DNA of 64,000 bases, taken from positions 2,166,501 to 2,230,500 of the forward strand of contig NZ_CP149798.1 in assembly GCF_037940415.1 (NCBI RefSeq), given 5' to 3'. A model generated the notes under the pieces. It searched no databases and had not been told where the DNA came from. It saw only the letters and a program-made list of their open reading frames with translations. This document shows, one piece after another, positions 7,271 to 16,642 of this stretch. The DNA is from Streptomyces sp. f51 (GTDB lineage Bacteria > Actinomycetota > Actinomycetes > Streptomycetales > Streptomycetaceae). Numbering within the stretch: position 1 is the stretch's first letter; each line of letters starts with the position of its first letter. The position numbers and the translations under genes were made by a program.

Positions 7271-8239
7271 GTGACCGACGCCTCTCCCACGGCGCCCCGC
7301 CGACCCGGTGAGCCGGCCCTGGCCGCGCTCGGCCTGGCCGCGCCCGCCCTCTCCCCCGCGGACGCCTCGCCGCACACCTTCCCCGGAGGCGGTCGCTGGC
7401 GCACCGAGGTTCCCTCCGTGGAGGGGCCCGAGGCGCTCGCGGTGGTCCTCAAGGAGGCCTCGCGGCTCGACGTGCCGATCCACCGGATCAGCCAGGGCAG
7501 CGGTGTCTGGATGCTGACCGACGCCGAGATCACCGAGATGGTCGAGGCCACCGGTGAACGCGACATCGAGCTCTGCCTGTTCACCGGACCGCGCGGCACC
7601 TGGGACATCGGCGCCTCGACGCGCTCCGACTCGCGCGGCGGCGGGCTGCGCGCCCGCGGCCACGACGCGATGGCCGGCTGTGTCGAGGACGCCGTCCGGG
7701 CGACGGAGCTGGGCGTCACGTGCCTGCTCGTCGCCGACGAGGGCGTCCTGTGGACGCTGCACCGGGCGCGGGTCGCCGGGATCCTGCCGGCCGACACGAC
7801 GCTCAAGGTCTCGGCGCTGATCGGTCCGGTCAACCCGGCCTCGTACGCCGTGTACGAGAACCTCGGCGCCGACTCGCTGAACGTGCCCAGCGATCTGACG
7901 CTCGATCATCTCACCGAGATCCGGCGGGTCTCCGCCGCCCCCATGGACATGTACATCGAGGCCCCCGACGATCTCGGCGGGTACATCCGGATGTACGAGG
8001 TCGCCGAGCTGATCCGGCGCGGCGCACCGCTGTATCTGAAGTTCGGGCTGTCCAAGACCCCCGGGATCTACCCGTACGGACACCATCTGCGGGACCTGAC
8101 CCTGAGCACGGCCCGGGAGCGGGTGCGGCGCGGCCGGCTGGCCCTTGACCTGCTGGCACGTCACGGCGCGGGGGACGACATGGCCCCCCTCGGCTCCCGT
8201 CTGCCCGGCACTCTCTCGCGCTTCGACACTCCCTCATAA
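7271..8239 (+). CDS. Unassigned TIM-barrel-like protein of the sugar-acid regulon
   Basis: A 322-residue soluble protein that I do not recognise with certainty. Alternating strands and helices, with segments such as [27 protein letters not shown] and [14 protein letters not shown] and a repeated acidic residue at strand ends, look like a (beta/alpha)8 barrel. The [17 protein letters not shown] segment recalls U32-peptidase/aldolase-like barrels. No signal peptide is seen. GTG 7271 (AAGGA six bases upstream) is chosen over ATG 7238 because the latter overlaps operator site B. It lies between the dehydratase-dehydrogenase pair and the sugar ABC transporter. A role in processing the 2-keto-3-deoxy sugar acid (lyase or isomerase) is an inference from context only. 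Confidence 0.6.
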   Translation: MTDASPTAPRRPGEPALAALGLAAPALSPADASPHTFPGGGRWRTEVPSVEGPEALAVVLKEASRLDVPIHRISQGSGVWMLTDAEITEMVEATGERDIELCLFTGPRGTWDIGASTRSDSRGGGLRARGHDAMAGCVEDAVRATELGVTCLLVADEGVLWTLHRARVAGILPADTTLKVSALIGPVNPASYAVYENLGADSLNVPSDLTLDHLTEIRRVSAAPMDMYIEAPDDLGGYIRMYEVAELIRRGAPLYLKFGLSKTPGIYPYGHHLRDLTLSTARERVRRGRLALDLLARHGAGDDMAPLGSRLPGTLSRFDTPS

Positions 8240-8378
8240 CGTTCGCACAAACCCCCTTCACACAAGCAGACACAGTCGCGCACAATCCAACACACCTTCT
8301 CGGCCTTCCTCTCAGAGCTCACGGAGCTTCCGAGTTCCGCGAGACCGAGCCCGGTCCAAGACATCAAGGATGATGATC

Positions 8379-9491
8379 ATGCGTAACCGCAGAGCCGCCC
8401 TCACCGCCATAGCCGGAGCCGCCTCCCTCGCCCTCGCCCTGACCGCCTGTGGCCAGAACAGCGACGGCGGAAGCAAGGCCGACAAGGGAAGCAGCAAGGG
8501 CGGGACGATCGGTATCGCGATGCCGACCAAGTCGTCCGAGCGCTGGATCGCCGACGGCAACAACGTCGTCAAGAACCTGGAGTCCAAGGGCTACAAGACC
8601 AAGCTGGTCTACGGCGAGGACGACCCGGACCAGCAGGTCTCGCAGATCGAGAACCTCATCACGCAGGGCGTCAAGGCGCTGATCGTGGCGGCCATCGACA
8701 ACAAGTCCCTGAACAACGTGCTCCAGCAGGCGGCCGACGCCCACATCCCGGTCATCGCCTACGACCGTCTGATCCTCGGCACGAAGAACGTCGACTACTA
8801 CGCGTCCTTCGACAACTCCAAGGTCGGCGAGCTCCAGGGCAACTACATCCTCCAGAAGCTCGGCCTCGCGGACGGCTCCAAGAAGGGCCCGTTCAACCTC
8901 GAACTCTTCGCCGGCTCGAACGACGACAACAACACGAAGTACTTCTTCGGCGGCGCGATGAAGGTGCTCCAGCCCTACATCGACAAGAAGCAGCTCGTCG
9001 TCCAGTCCGGCCAGACCGCGCTCAACCAGGTCACCACCCTGCGCTGGGACGGCGCCACCGCCCAGAAGCGCATGGACGACATCCTCACCAAGTCGTACTC
9101 CAGCAAGAAGGTCGACGCGGTCCTCTCCCCGTACGACGGCATCTCCATCGGCATCCTGTCGTCGCTGAAGTCGGACGACTACGGCTCCAAGGGCAAGCCG
9201 CTGCCGATCCTCACCGGCCAGGACGCCGAGCTGGCGTCGGTGAAGTCGATCATCGCGGGCGAGCAGACGCAGACCGTCTACAAGGACACCCGTCAGCTGG
9301 CCAAGATCGCCTCGACCATGGTGGACGACGTCCTCAAGGGCAAGAAGCCGCAGACGAACGACACCACGACCTACGACAACGGCTCGAAGGTCGTCCCCGC
9401 CTACCTGCTCCAGCCGGTGAGCGTCGACAAGTCCAACTACCAGTCGGTCCTCGTCGACGGTGGCTACTACACGGCGGACCAGCTCAAGTAA
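8379..9491 (+). CDS. chvE: Sugar ABC transporter substrate-binding lipoprotein (ChvE/xylose-binding type)
   Basis: A 370-residue periplasmic-binding-fold lipoprotein of the multiple-monosaccharide (ChvE/XylF) family, which captures monosaccharides such as galactose, xylose, arabinose or glucose outside the membrane. The signal sequence is Arg-rich and hydrophobic and ends in the lipobox LTAC, with acylated Cys24. Family segments include [35 protein letters not shown] and [18 protein letters not shown] 8379 is chosen among ATGs at 8370, 8373 and 8379 because AAGGA (8366-8370) lies eight bases ahead. It is followed by the ATPase gene after 32 bp. The exact sugar cannot be read; nearby beta-galactosidase and aldose epimerase favour galactose-like sugars. 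Confidence 0.9.
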   Translation: MRNRRAALTAIAGAASLALALTACGQNSDGGSKADKGSSKGGTIGIAMPTKSSERWIADGNNVVKNLESKGYKTKLVYGEDDPDQQVSQIENLITQGVKALIVAAIDNKSLNNVLQQAADAHIPVIAYDRLILGTKNVDYYASFDNSKVGELQGNYILQKLGLADGSKKGPFNLELFAGSNDDNNTKYFFGGAMKVLQPYIDKKQLVVQSGQTALNQVTTLRWDGATAQKRMDDILTKSYSSKKVDAVLSPYDGISIGILSSLKSDDYGSKGKPLPILTGQDAELASVKSIIAGEQTQTVYKDTRQLAKIASTMVDDVLKGKKPQTNDTTTYDNGSKVVPAYLLQPVSVDKSNYQSVLVDGGYYTADQLK

Positions 9492-9523
9492 GCGTCGAAC
9501 CTTACGGATTGGAAGGCACGACC

Positions 9524-11070
<1,547 letters not shown>

Positions 11071-11074
<4 letters not shown>

Positions 11075-12315
11075 GCACCGATGTGACCAACGTCCCGGCC
11101 GAGGCCCCACCGGGCAAGGACGGGAGCGCCGGTGGCGGGGAGAACCTGCTGCGGGTGATGCTCGACGGTCTGCGCCAGAACATGCGCCAGTACGGCATGC
11201 TGCTGGCGCTGGGCCTGATCGTCGTCCTCTTCGCGGTCTGGACCGACGGCCAGCTGCTGCTGCCGCGCAACGTCTCCAACCTGGTCCTCCAGAACAGCTA
11301 CATCCTGATCCTCGCGATCGGCATGATGCTGGTGATCATCGCGGGCCACATCGACCTGTCGGTCGGCTCGCTGACCGCGTTCGTGGGCGCGTTCGCGGCC
11401 GTGCTGATGGTCGAGCACAAGGTGGCGTGGCCCGTCGCGCTGCTGCTGTGTCTGGTGGTGGGCGCCGTGGCGGGCTCGGTCCAGGGATTCCTGATCGCCT
11501 ATCTCGGCATACCGAGCTTCATCGTCACCCTCGCCGGCATGCTGCTCTTCCGCGGTCTGACGGAGATCCTGCTCAAGGGGCAGACCCTCGGCCCGTTCCC
11601 CGACGGCCTCCAGAAGGTGGGCAACGGCTTCCTCCCGGAGGTCGGCCCGACCACGAACTACCACAACATCACCCTGCTGCTCGGCCTCGCGGTGATCGTC
11701 TTCGTGGTCCTCCAGGAGGTCCGCGACCGCAGGCGCCAGCAGGAGTTCACCCTCGACGTGCTGCCGGCGAAGCTGTTCCTGCTCAAGCTGGTGGCGCTGG
11801 TCGCCGCGGTGCTCACCGTCACGATGCTGCTCGCCAGCTACAAGGGCGCGCCGATCGTGCTGCTGGTCCTCGGCGCGCTGGTCGTCGGCTACGGCTACGT
11901 CATGCGCAACGCCGTCTTCGGCCGTCACATCTACGCGATCGGCGGCAACCTCCCGGCGGCGAAGCTGTCGGGCGTCAAGGACAAGAAGGTCACCTTCTAT
12001 GTCTTCCTGAACATGGGCATGCTCGCGGCCCTGGCGGGTCTGGTGGTAGCCGCCCGCCTGAACGCGGCCTCTCCGAAGGCCGGCCTGAACTTCGAGCTGG
12101 AAGCGATCGCCTCGTCGTTCATCGGCGGCGCGTCCATGAGCGGCGGTGTCGGTACCGTCCTCGGCGCGATCATCGGCGGTCTGGTCCTCGGCGTGCTGAA
12201 CAACGGCATGAACCTCCTCAGTGTCGGCACCGACTGGCAACAGGTCATCAAGGGCCTGGCCCTGCTGGCCGCGGTCGGCTTCGACGTGTGGAACAAGCGC
12301 AAGGTCGGTTCGTAA
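11071..12315 (+). CDS. mmsB: Monosaccharide ABC transporter permease (MmsB/XylH type)
   Basis: A 414-residue polytopic membrane permease of the ribose/xylose (BPD_transp_2) class, with about 10-12 hydrophobic segments after a 45-residue cytoplasmic N-terminus. Family signatures include [17 protein letters not shown] near residue 92, the [17 protein letters not shown] segment, [14 protein letters not shown] and the C-terminal [18 protein letters not shown] repeat. It starts within the ATPase stop codon region (4-bp overlap), so translation is coupled. With the lipoprotein and the dual ATPase it forms a complete importer. The length of about 410 matches the XylH/MmsB branch and exceeds RbsC-type permeases, which supports a multiple-monosaccharide transporter. 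Confidence 0.93.
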
Positions 12316-12322
12316 GTCAGCC

Positions 12323-12348
12323 GGGGCCCCGCCGAGAGGCGGGGCCCC
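12323..12348 (+). terminator. Hairpin between transporter operon and aldose epimerase
   Basis: An 11-bp perfect stem (12323-12333 with 12338-12348; arms GGGGCCCCGCC and GGCGGGGCCCC) with a GAGA tetraloop lies eight bases after the permease stop. It could end the transporter transcript or attenuate read-through into the epimerase gene, which starts 24 bp further on with no obvious separate promoter. Confidence 0.7.
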
Positions 12349-12371
12349 CTCCATTGGGCAGGAGCCGCGAA

Positions 12372-13514
12372 ATGGAAACGAGCAGACGTACGGTCATCGC
12401 AGCGGCGGCAGCGGGCTTAACCGCTGCCGGCATCGGCACAGCGCACGCCTCGGACGGGAAGAAGCCCGTCCGGGAACTCTTCGGCAGACTCGCCGACGGG
12501 ACCAAGGTCCACCGGTGGTCCCTGGAGAACGGCGGGACACGGCTCAAGGTCCTGTCGTACGGCGGGATCGTCCAGTCCCTGGAGATCCCCGACCGGCACG
12601 GCAGGTACCGCAACGTCGCCCTGGGCTTCGGCGACCTCGACTCCTACGTGGCCTCCAGCCCGTACTTCGGCGCCCTGATCGGCCGGTACGGCAACCGCAT
12701 CGGCAAGGGGCGGTTCACCCTCGACGGCACGGACCACCAGCTCTCCGTCAACGACGGCGTCAACAGCCTGCACGGCGGCGCCAAGGGCTTCGACAAGCAC
12801 GTCTGGGACGTCGAGGGCTTCGCCTCCGGATCCGACGTCGGACTCGTCCTGCACTACACCAGCATCGACGGCGAGATGGGCTACCCCGGCACGCTGCGGG
12901 CGAAGGTCACCTACACCCTGACCCGGCACGGCGACTGGCGCATCGACTACGAGGCCACCACCGACAAGGCCACCGTCGTCAACCTCACCAGCCATGTGTA
13001 CTGGAACCTCGCCGGTGAGGGCAGCGGCTCGGTCTACGACCACGAACTCCGCATCGCGGCCTCCCGGTACACCCCCGTCGACTCCGGCCTGATCCCCACC
13101 GGGGAACTCGCGAAGGTCGCCGGCACCCCCTTCGACTTCCGCAGGACCAAGACCGTCGGCCGCGACATCCGGGTCGCGGACCAGCAGCTCCTGTACGGCA
13201 AGGGCATCGACCACAACTGGGTCCTCGACAAGGGGATCACGGCGAAGCCCGAGCATGTCGCCACGCTCCGCGACCCGTCCTCCGGCCGCACCCTGACGAT
13301 CGCCTCGAACGAGCCCGGCCTCCAGTTCTACTCGGGCAACTTCCTGGACGGCACCCTGGTCGGCACCGGCGGTCACATCTACCGCCAGGGCGACGCCCTG
13401 TGCCTGGAGACCCAGCACTTCCCGGACTCGCCGAACCACCCGGCCTTCCCCTCGACGGTGCTGCGGCCGGGACAGACCTACCGGACCAGCACGGTCCACT
13501 CGTTCGGCGCGTGA
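12372..13514 (+). CDS. Secreted aldose 1-epimerase (galactose mutarotase family), gene contains a TTA codon
   Basis: A 380-residue protein. It interconverts alpha and beta anomers of aldoses, which feeds enzymes and transporters that accept one anomer. The N-terminus carries a Tat-type signal (SRRTVI followed by an Ala-rich helix, cleavage after about residue 26, AHA). Family motifs: GGIVQSLEIPDR, IGRYGNRIGKGRF with substrate-binding Asn-Arg, SLHGGAKGFDKHVW with catalytic-region His, and YWNLAG; a C-terminal ETQHFPDSPNHP segment binds the sugar. Codon 16 (12417-12419) is TTA, rare in Streptomyces and read only by the developmentally controlled bldA tRNA. It follows the transporter genes after a hairpin. 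Extracellular location implies action on sugars released by secreted glycosidases such as the GH35 enzyme downstream. Confidence 0.92.
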   Translation: METSRRTVIAAAAAGLTAAGIGTAHASDGKKPVRELFGRLADGTKVHRWSLENGGTRLKVLSYGGIVQSLEIPDRHGRYRNVALGFGDLDSYVASSPYFGALIGRYGNRIGKGRFTLDGTDHQLSVNDGVNSLHGGAKGFDKHVWDVEGFASGSDVGLVLHYTSIDGEMGYPGTLRAKVTYTLTRHGDWRIDYEATTDKATVVNLTSHVYWNLAGEGSGSVYDHELRIAASRYTPVDSGLIPTGELAKVAGTPFDFRRTKTVGRDIRVADQQLLYGKGIDHNWVLDKGITAKPEHVATLRDPSSGRTLTIASNEPGLQFYSGNFLDGTLVGTGGHIYRQGDALCLETQHFPDSPNHPAFPSTVLRPGQTYRTSTVHSFGA

Positions 13515-13582
13515 CCGTACCTCACAGCCGGTTCACAAAATCCGCACGACCTCACAACGATTGAACAGCGCCCCATCCGTAT

Positions 13583-13668
13583 CCGTATGAGAGGGCGGCC
13601 CGTGCTCCCCCGCGCGGGCCACCCAGAAAACGGGGGCCCGTCCTCCCCAACGGGCTCGCCTCATACGG
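13583..13668 (+). promoter_or_regulatory. Possible leader inverted repeat reaching the aminotransferase ribosome-binding site
   Basis: CCGTATGAG (13583-13591) and CTCATACGG (13660-13668) are perfectly complementary over nine bases. They flank a GC-rich segment that can itself fold. The downstream arm abuts or includes the first bases of GGAGG (13667-13671), the Shine-Dalgarno for ATG 13676. If both arms are in the transcript, pairing could mask the ribosome-binding site. Whether transcription begins upstream of 13583 is not shown by the sequence. Confidence 0.35.
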
Positions 13669-13675
13669 AGGTTCC

Positions 13676-15397
13676 ATGGCCGGCAATGTCACCTCGCTCT
13701 TTCGCGGCACCGCGGCGCACAGCCCGTCGATGGCCGCATTGACGCGGGAGGGCGACGGAGCCGGCCCGGTGGACTTCTGCATCCCCTGCAATCCCTACTT
13801 CCCCACCCCCGCCATGTTCGACGAACTCGCGGGCAGGCTCCGCGAGATCATCACCTACTACCCGAGCAGCGCCGACACGATCACCAGCGAGCTGTGCTCG
13901 CTGCTCCAACTCCCGCCGCAGTGCGTCGCGATGGGCAACGGCTCGACCGAACTCATCACCTGGATCGACCACCTGCTGGTCCGGGAGTCCCTCGCGATCC
14001 CCGTCCCCACGTTCGGCCGCTGGACCGACCAGCCGATGGAGACCGGCAAGCGGGTGGACATGTTCCCGCTCCAGGAGTCCACCGGCTTCGCCCTCGACCT
14101 CGCCGCGTACGCCAAGTTCATCCGCCAACGAGGCACCAGGGTCGCCGTCATCTGCAACCCGAACAACCCCGACGGCGGCTTCCTGCCGCGCCAGTCCGTC
14201 ATCCAGTTCATGGACGCGATGGCCGACCTGGACCTGATCGTCATCGACGAGTCGTTCCTGGAGTTCGCCGACGCCGAGTCGGAGCCCAGCGTGGTCGAGG
14301 ACGCGGTGATGAGACCCAACGTCATCGTGCTGCGCAGCCTCGGCAAGAACTTCGGTCTGCACGGCATCCGCTTCGGCTACATGGTCGCCAACCCCTCGCT
14401 CGCGGGCAAGGTCCGCTCGATGCTGCCGAAGTGGAACCTCAACTCCTTCGCGGAGACCGTGGTGTTCATGCTCAAGAACCACGGCAAGGAGTACATGGAG
14501 AGCCTGCACATGGTCCGCCGCGACCGGCTCGACATGGCCCGCCAGCTCTCCGCGCTGCCCGGTCTGACGATCTACCCCTCGCAGGGCAACTTCCTGTTCG
14601 TACGCCTTCCCGTCGGCGCCGAGGGCACGGTGGTCCGGGACCGGCTGCTCACCGAGCACCGCATCCTGGTCCGCGAGTGCGGCAACAAGGTCGGCTCCTC
14701 CAGCCGCTTCCTGAGACTCGTGGTCAGGCCGCAGACCGACGTACGGCGTCTGGTGGCCGGCCTGGAGCAGGTGCTGTTCGGGTCGAGGAAGGAGACCGCC
14801 GTCCCCGAGCTGAGCACGGGGACCGGCTACGGCTCGGGTACGGCCATGGTGGACCGGCTGGTCGGCTCGACCAACGGCGGGGGCATGCAGGGGCTGGCCG
14901 CGCAGGCCAACGCCTGGCCCGGACAGCCCGCGCAGATGCCCCAGCCGGTCGCCGCCGCGGCCCCCCAGCCGGTGGCCGCCGCCGCCCCGCAGCCCAGCCT
15001 GCCGTCCGCCCCGCAGCCGCGTCCCGCCGCGGCCTCGCCGTACCCGGCCCAGCAGCCGGCCCCGGTCTATCCCGGGGTCCAGCAGCCCGCGGCGGCCCAG
15101 GCGTATCCCACCCCGCCGCCCTCCAGCTGGCCGGCGGCGGCGCAGAACCCCGGTGTGATGCCCGCCCAGATGCCGCCCGCGGCGATGCAGGCGCCGGCCC
15201 AGCCGCCCGGTCCCCGGCCGGCCGCCGCCGCCCAGACCGGTATGCCCGGCATGACGGGCGCGCCCTCGATGGGCGCGCAGGGCGGCCTGACGGCGGCCCA
15301 GGTCCGCGGCAGGACACAGCCGGAACCACCACCACCCCAGCCGTCGAGCAGCGGCTGGGGAGCCGTCGGCGCCCTTCTGTACAACCAGGCCGGTTAG
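13676..15397 (+). CDS. Fold-type I PLP aminotransferase (HisC/CobD-like) with about 200-residue Pro/Ala/Gln-rich tail
   Basis: A 573-residue protein made of two parts. Residues 1-365 form a class I/II aminotransferase core: MGNGSTE for phosphate binding, CNPNNPDGG, VIDESFLEF, and SLGKNFGLHGIRFGY with the PLP-binding Lys224. The C-terminal QGNFLFVRLP and FLRLVVRP segments match HisC and threonine-phosphate decarboxylase CobD. From about residue 370 to the end the chain is low complexity, rich in Ala, Pro, Gln, Met and Gly, and should be disordered. Normal family length is about 350-370, so the tail is an addition. No histidine or cobalamin genes are adjacent, so the substrate is unknown. GGAGG lies four bases before ATG. 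Confidence 0.8.
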   Translation: MAGNVTSLFRGTAAHSPSMAALTREGDGAGPVDFCIPCNPYFPTPAMFDELAGRLREIITYYPSSADTITSELCSLLQLPPQCVAMGNGSTELITWIDHLLVRESLAIPVPTFGRWTDQPMETGKRVDMFPLQESTGFALDLAAYAKFIRQRGTRVAVICNPNNPDGGFLPRQSVIQFMDAMADLDLIVIDESFLEFADAESEPSVVEDAVMRPNVIVLRSLGKNFGLHGIRFGYMVANPSLAGKVRSMLPKWNLNSFAETVVFMLKNHGKEYMESLHMVRRDRLDMARQLSALPGLTIYPSQGNFLFVRLPVGAEGTVVRDRLLTEHRILVRECGNKVGSSSRFLRLVVRPQTDVRRLVAGLEQVLFGSRKETAVPELSTGTGYGSGTAMVDRLVGSTNGGGMQGLAAQANAWPGQPAQMPQPVAAAAPQPVAAAAPQPSLPSAPQPRPAAASPYPAQQPAPVYPGVQQPAAAQAYPTPPPSSWPAAAQNPGVMPAQMPPAAMQAPAQPPGPRPAAAAQTGMPGMTGAPSMGAQGGLTAAQVRGRTQPEPPPPQPSSSGWGAVGALLYNQAG

Positions 15398-15456
15398 GCC
15401 ACTCGTACCGCCGCGCGGCCTACCCCCGCGCGGCCGGCCTCCCCACGGGCCGGGCG

Positions 15457-15502
15457 GGATCCCCGCGGAGTCGGTCACCCCACGGGCCGACCGCGGGGAT
15501 CC
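15457..15502. terminator. Hairpin terminator after the aminotransferase
   Basis: GGATCCCCGCG (15457-15467) pairs with CGCGGGGATCC (15492-15502) over 11 bp, and an inner GTCGG/CCGAC pairing extends the structure. It lies 60 bp after the stop codon and before the dioxygenase promoter region. Confidence 0.6.
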
Positions 15503-15645
15503 GTCCACATTCGACGACACGGCAGGGGCCGGGGCGTCTCCTCCCGGCGGCCGCGCATCTCCGTGTCCTGCTTAGCACTTGACGTGTCGTCACTTTGCGG
15601 ATCTGACAGCCGGCCGACAGCAAGCACCCCTACGGTGCCGTGTCC

Positions 15646-16434
15646 ATGACAGAAACCCCCACGAACGAGATGTCAGAGGCCCCTGTCGGGCGCCGGACCG
15701 TCCTGCTCGCCACGGGTGCCTCGGCAGCGGCACTGGCCGTCGCCGCCGCGGCCCCCGTCGCACCCTCCCCCTCCCCCACACCCGCCGCCGGACCGGCCGA
15801 CGCGGCCCCCGTCGCGGCGGCCGTGTGCACCCTGACCAAGGAGATGACCGAAGGCCCCTACTACCTGGACGGACAACTCGTCCGCTCCGACGTCACCGAG
15901 GGCAAGCCGGGCGCGCCCCTCAAGCTCGTCCTCACCGTCGTCGACTCCGCCTGCGCGCCGCTCGGCGGCGCCCTCGTGGAGATCTGGCACTGCGACGCGC
16001 TCGGCGAGTACTCCGGGTACGTCGGCAACAACGGCCACAGCGAGCCGGACGACGGCACGTTCCTGCGCGGCGGCGTCCTGACGAACGCCTCCGGCGTCGC
16101 GGCCCTCACCACGGTCTACCCCGGCTGGTACCGGGGCCGCTGCGTGCACGTCCACGTCAAGGTGCACACCGGCGTGACCCTCACCTCCGACGGCTCCTTC
16201 ACCGGCGGCCGGGAACTCCACACCGGCCAGCTCTTCTTCAGCGAGACGGTCACCACGGCGATGGCCAAGGTGTCCCCGTACTCCACCAACAAGGTCACCC
16301 GCACCACCCTCGCCCAGGACTCCGTCTACGACGGCGGAGGCGCCTCCTCCGGCCTGCTGACCCTGACGGCCCTGGGCGGCACCGCCTCCGCCGGCTACAC
16401 CGGCACCCTGACCCTCGGCGTCGGGACGAGCTGA
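15646..16434 (+). CDS. Secreted intradiol ring-cleavage dioxygenase-like protein
   Basis: A 262-residue protein of the protocatechuate 3,4-dioxygenase/catechol 1,2-dioxygenase fold, which cleaves catechols between the hydroxyl groups with Fe(III). The N-terminus holds a Tat signal (GRRTVLLATGASAAALAVA). The core contains TEGPYYLDG (a Tyr iron ligand), EIWHCDALGEYSGY (second Tyr region), and PGWYRGRCVHVHVKVH with the two His ligands. Secreted single-chain members are common in actinobacteria and fungi and may attack lignin- or humus-derived phenols; the natural substrate is unknown. ATG 15646 is used instead of GTG 15640; no strong Shine-Dalgarno is visible for either. A possible -35 TTGACG lies near 15581. 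Confidence 0.85.
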   Translation: MTETPTNEMSEAPVGRRTVLLATGASAAALAVAAAAPVAPSPSPTPAAGPADAAPVAAAVCTLTKEMTEGPYYLDGQLVRSDVTEGKPGAPLKLVLTVVDSACAPLGGALVEIWHCDALGEYSGYVGNNGHSEPDDGTFLRGGVLTNASGVAALTTVYPGWYRGRCVHVHVKVHTGVTLTSDGSFTGGRELHTGQLFFSETVTTAMAKVSPYSTNKVTRTTLAQDSVYDGGGASSGLLTLTALGGTASAGYTGTLTLGVGTS

Positions 16435-16455
16435 CCCGGGCCCTCCCCCCACGGA

Positions 16456-16494
16456 GGCCGGGGGCGGTCCGCGCGCCGCGGGCCGCCCCCGGCC
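16456..16494. terminator. Hairpin terminator after the dioxygenase
   Basis: GGCCGGGGGCGG (16456-16467) and CCGCCCCCGGCC (16483-16494) form a perfect 12-bp stem around a 15-base loop, 22 bp after the dioxygenase stop codon. Confidence 0.7.
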
Positions 16495-16642
16495 GCGCCC
16501 ATACCGCGTAATCCCCCGCGCCGGGACGGTCGTACGACCATCGAACGACCCGACCCTGTGGACAATGGCCGCACCTTCCCCGCGCCCGGGCTCGGACCGG
16601 ACGAGGGGGGAGCCCCCGTCGCCGTCCCCCGGGAGAACCCGC

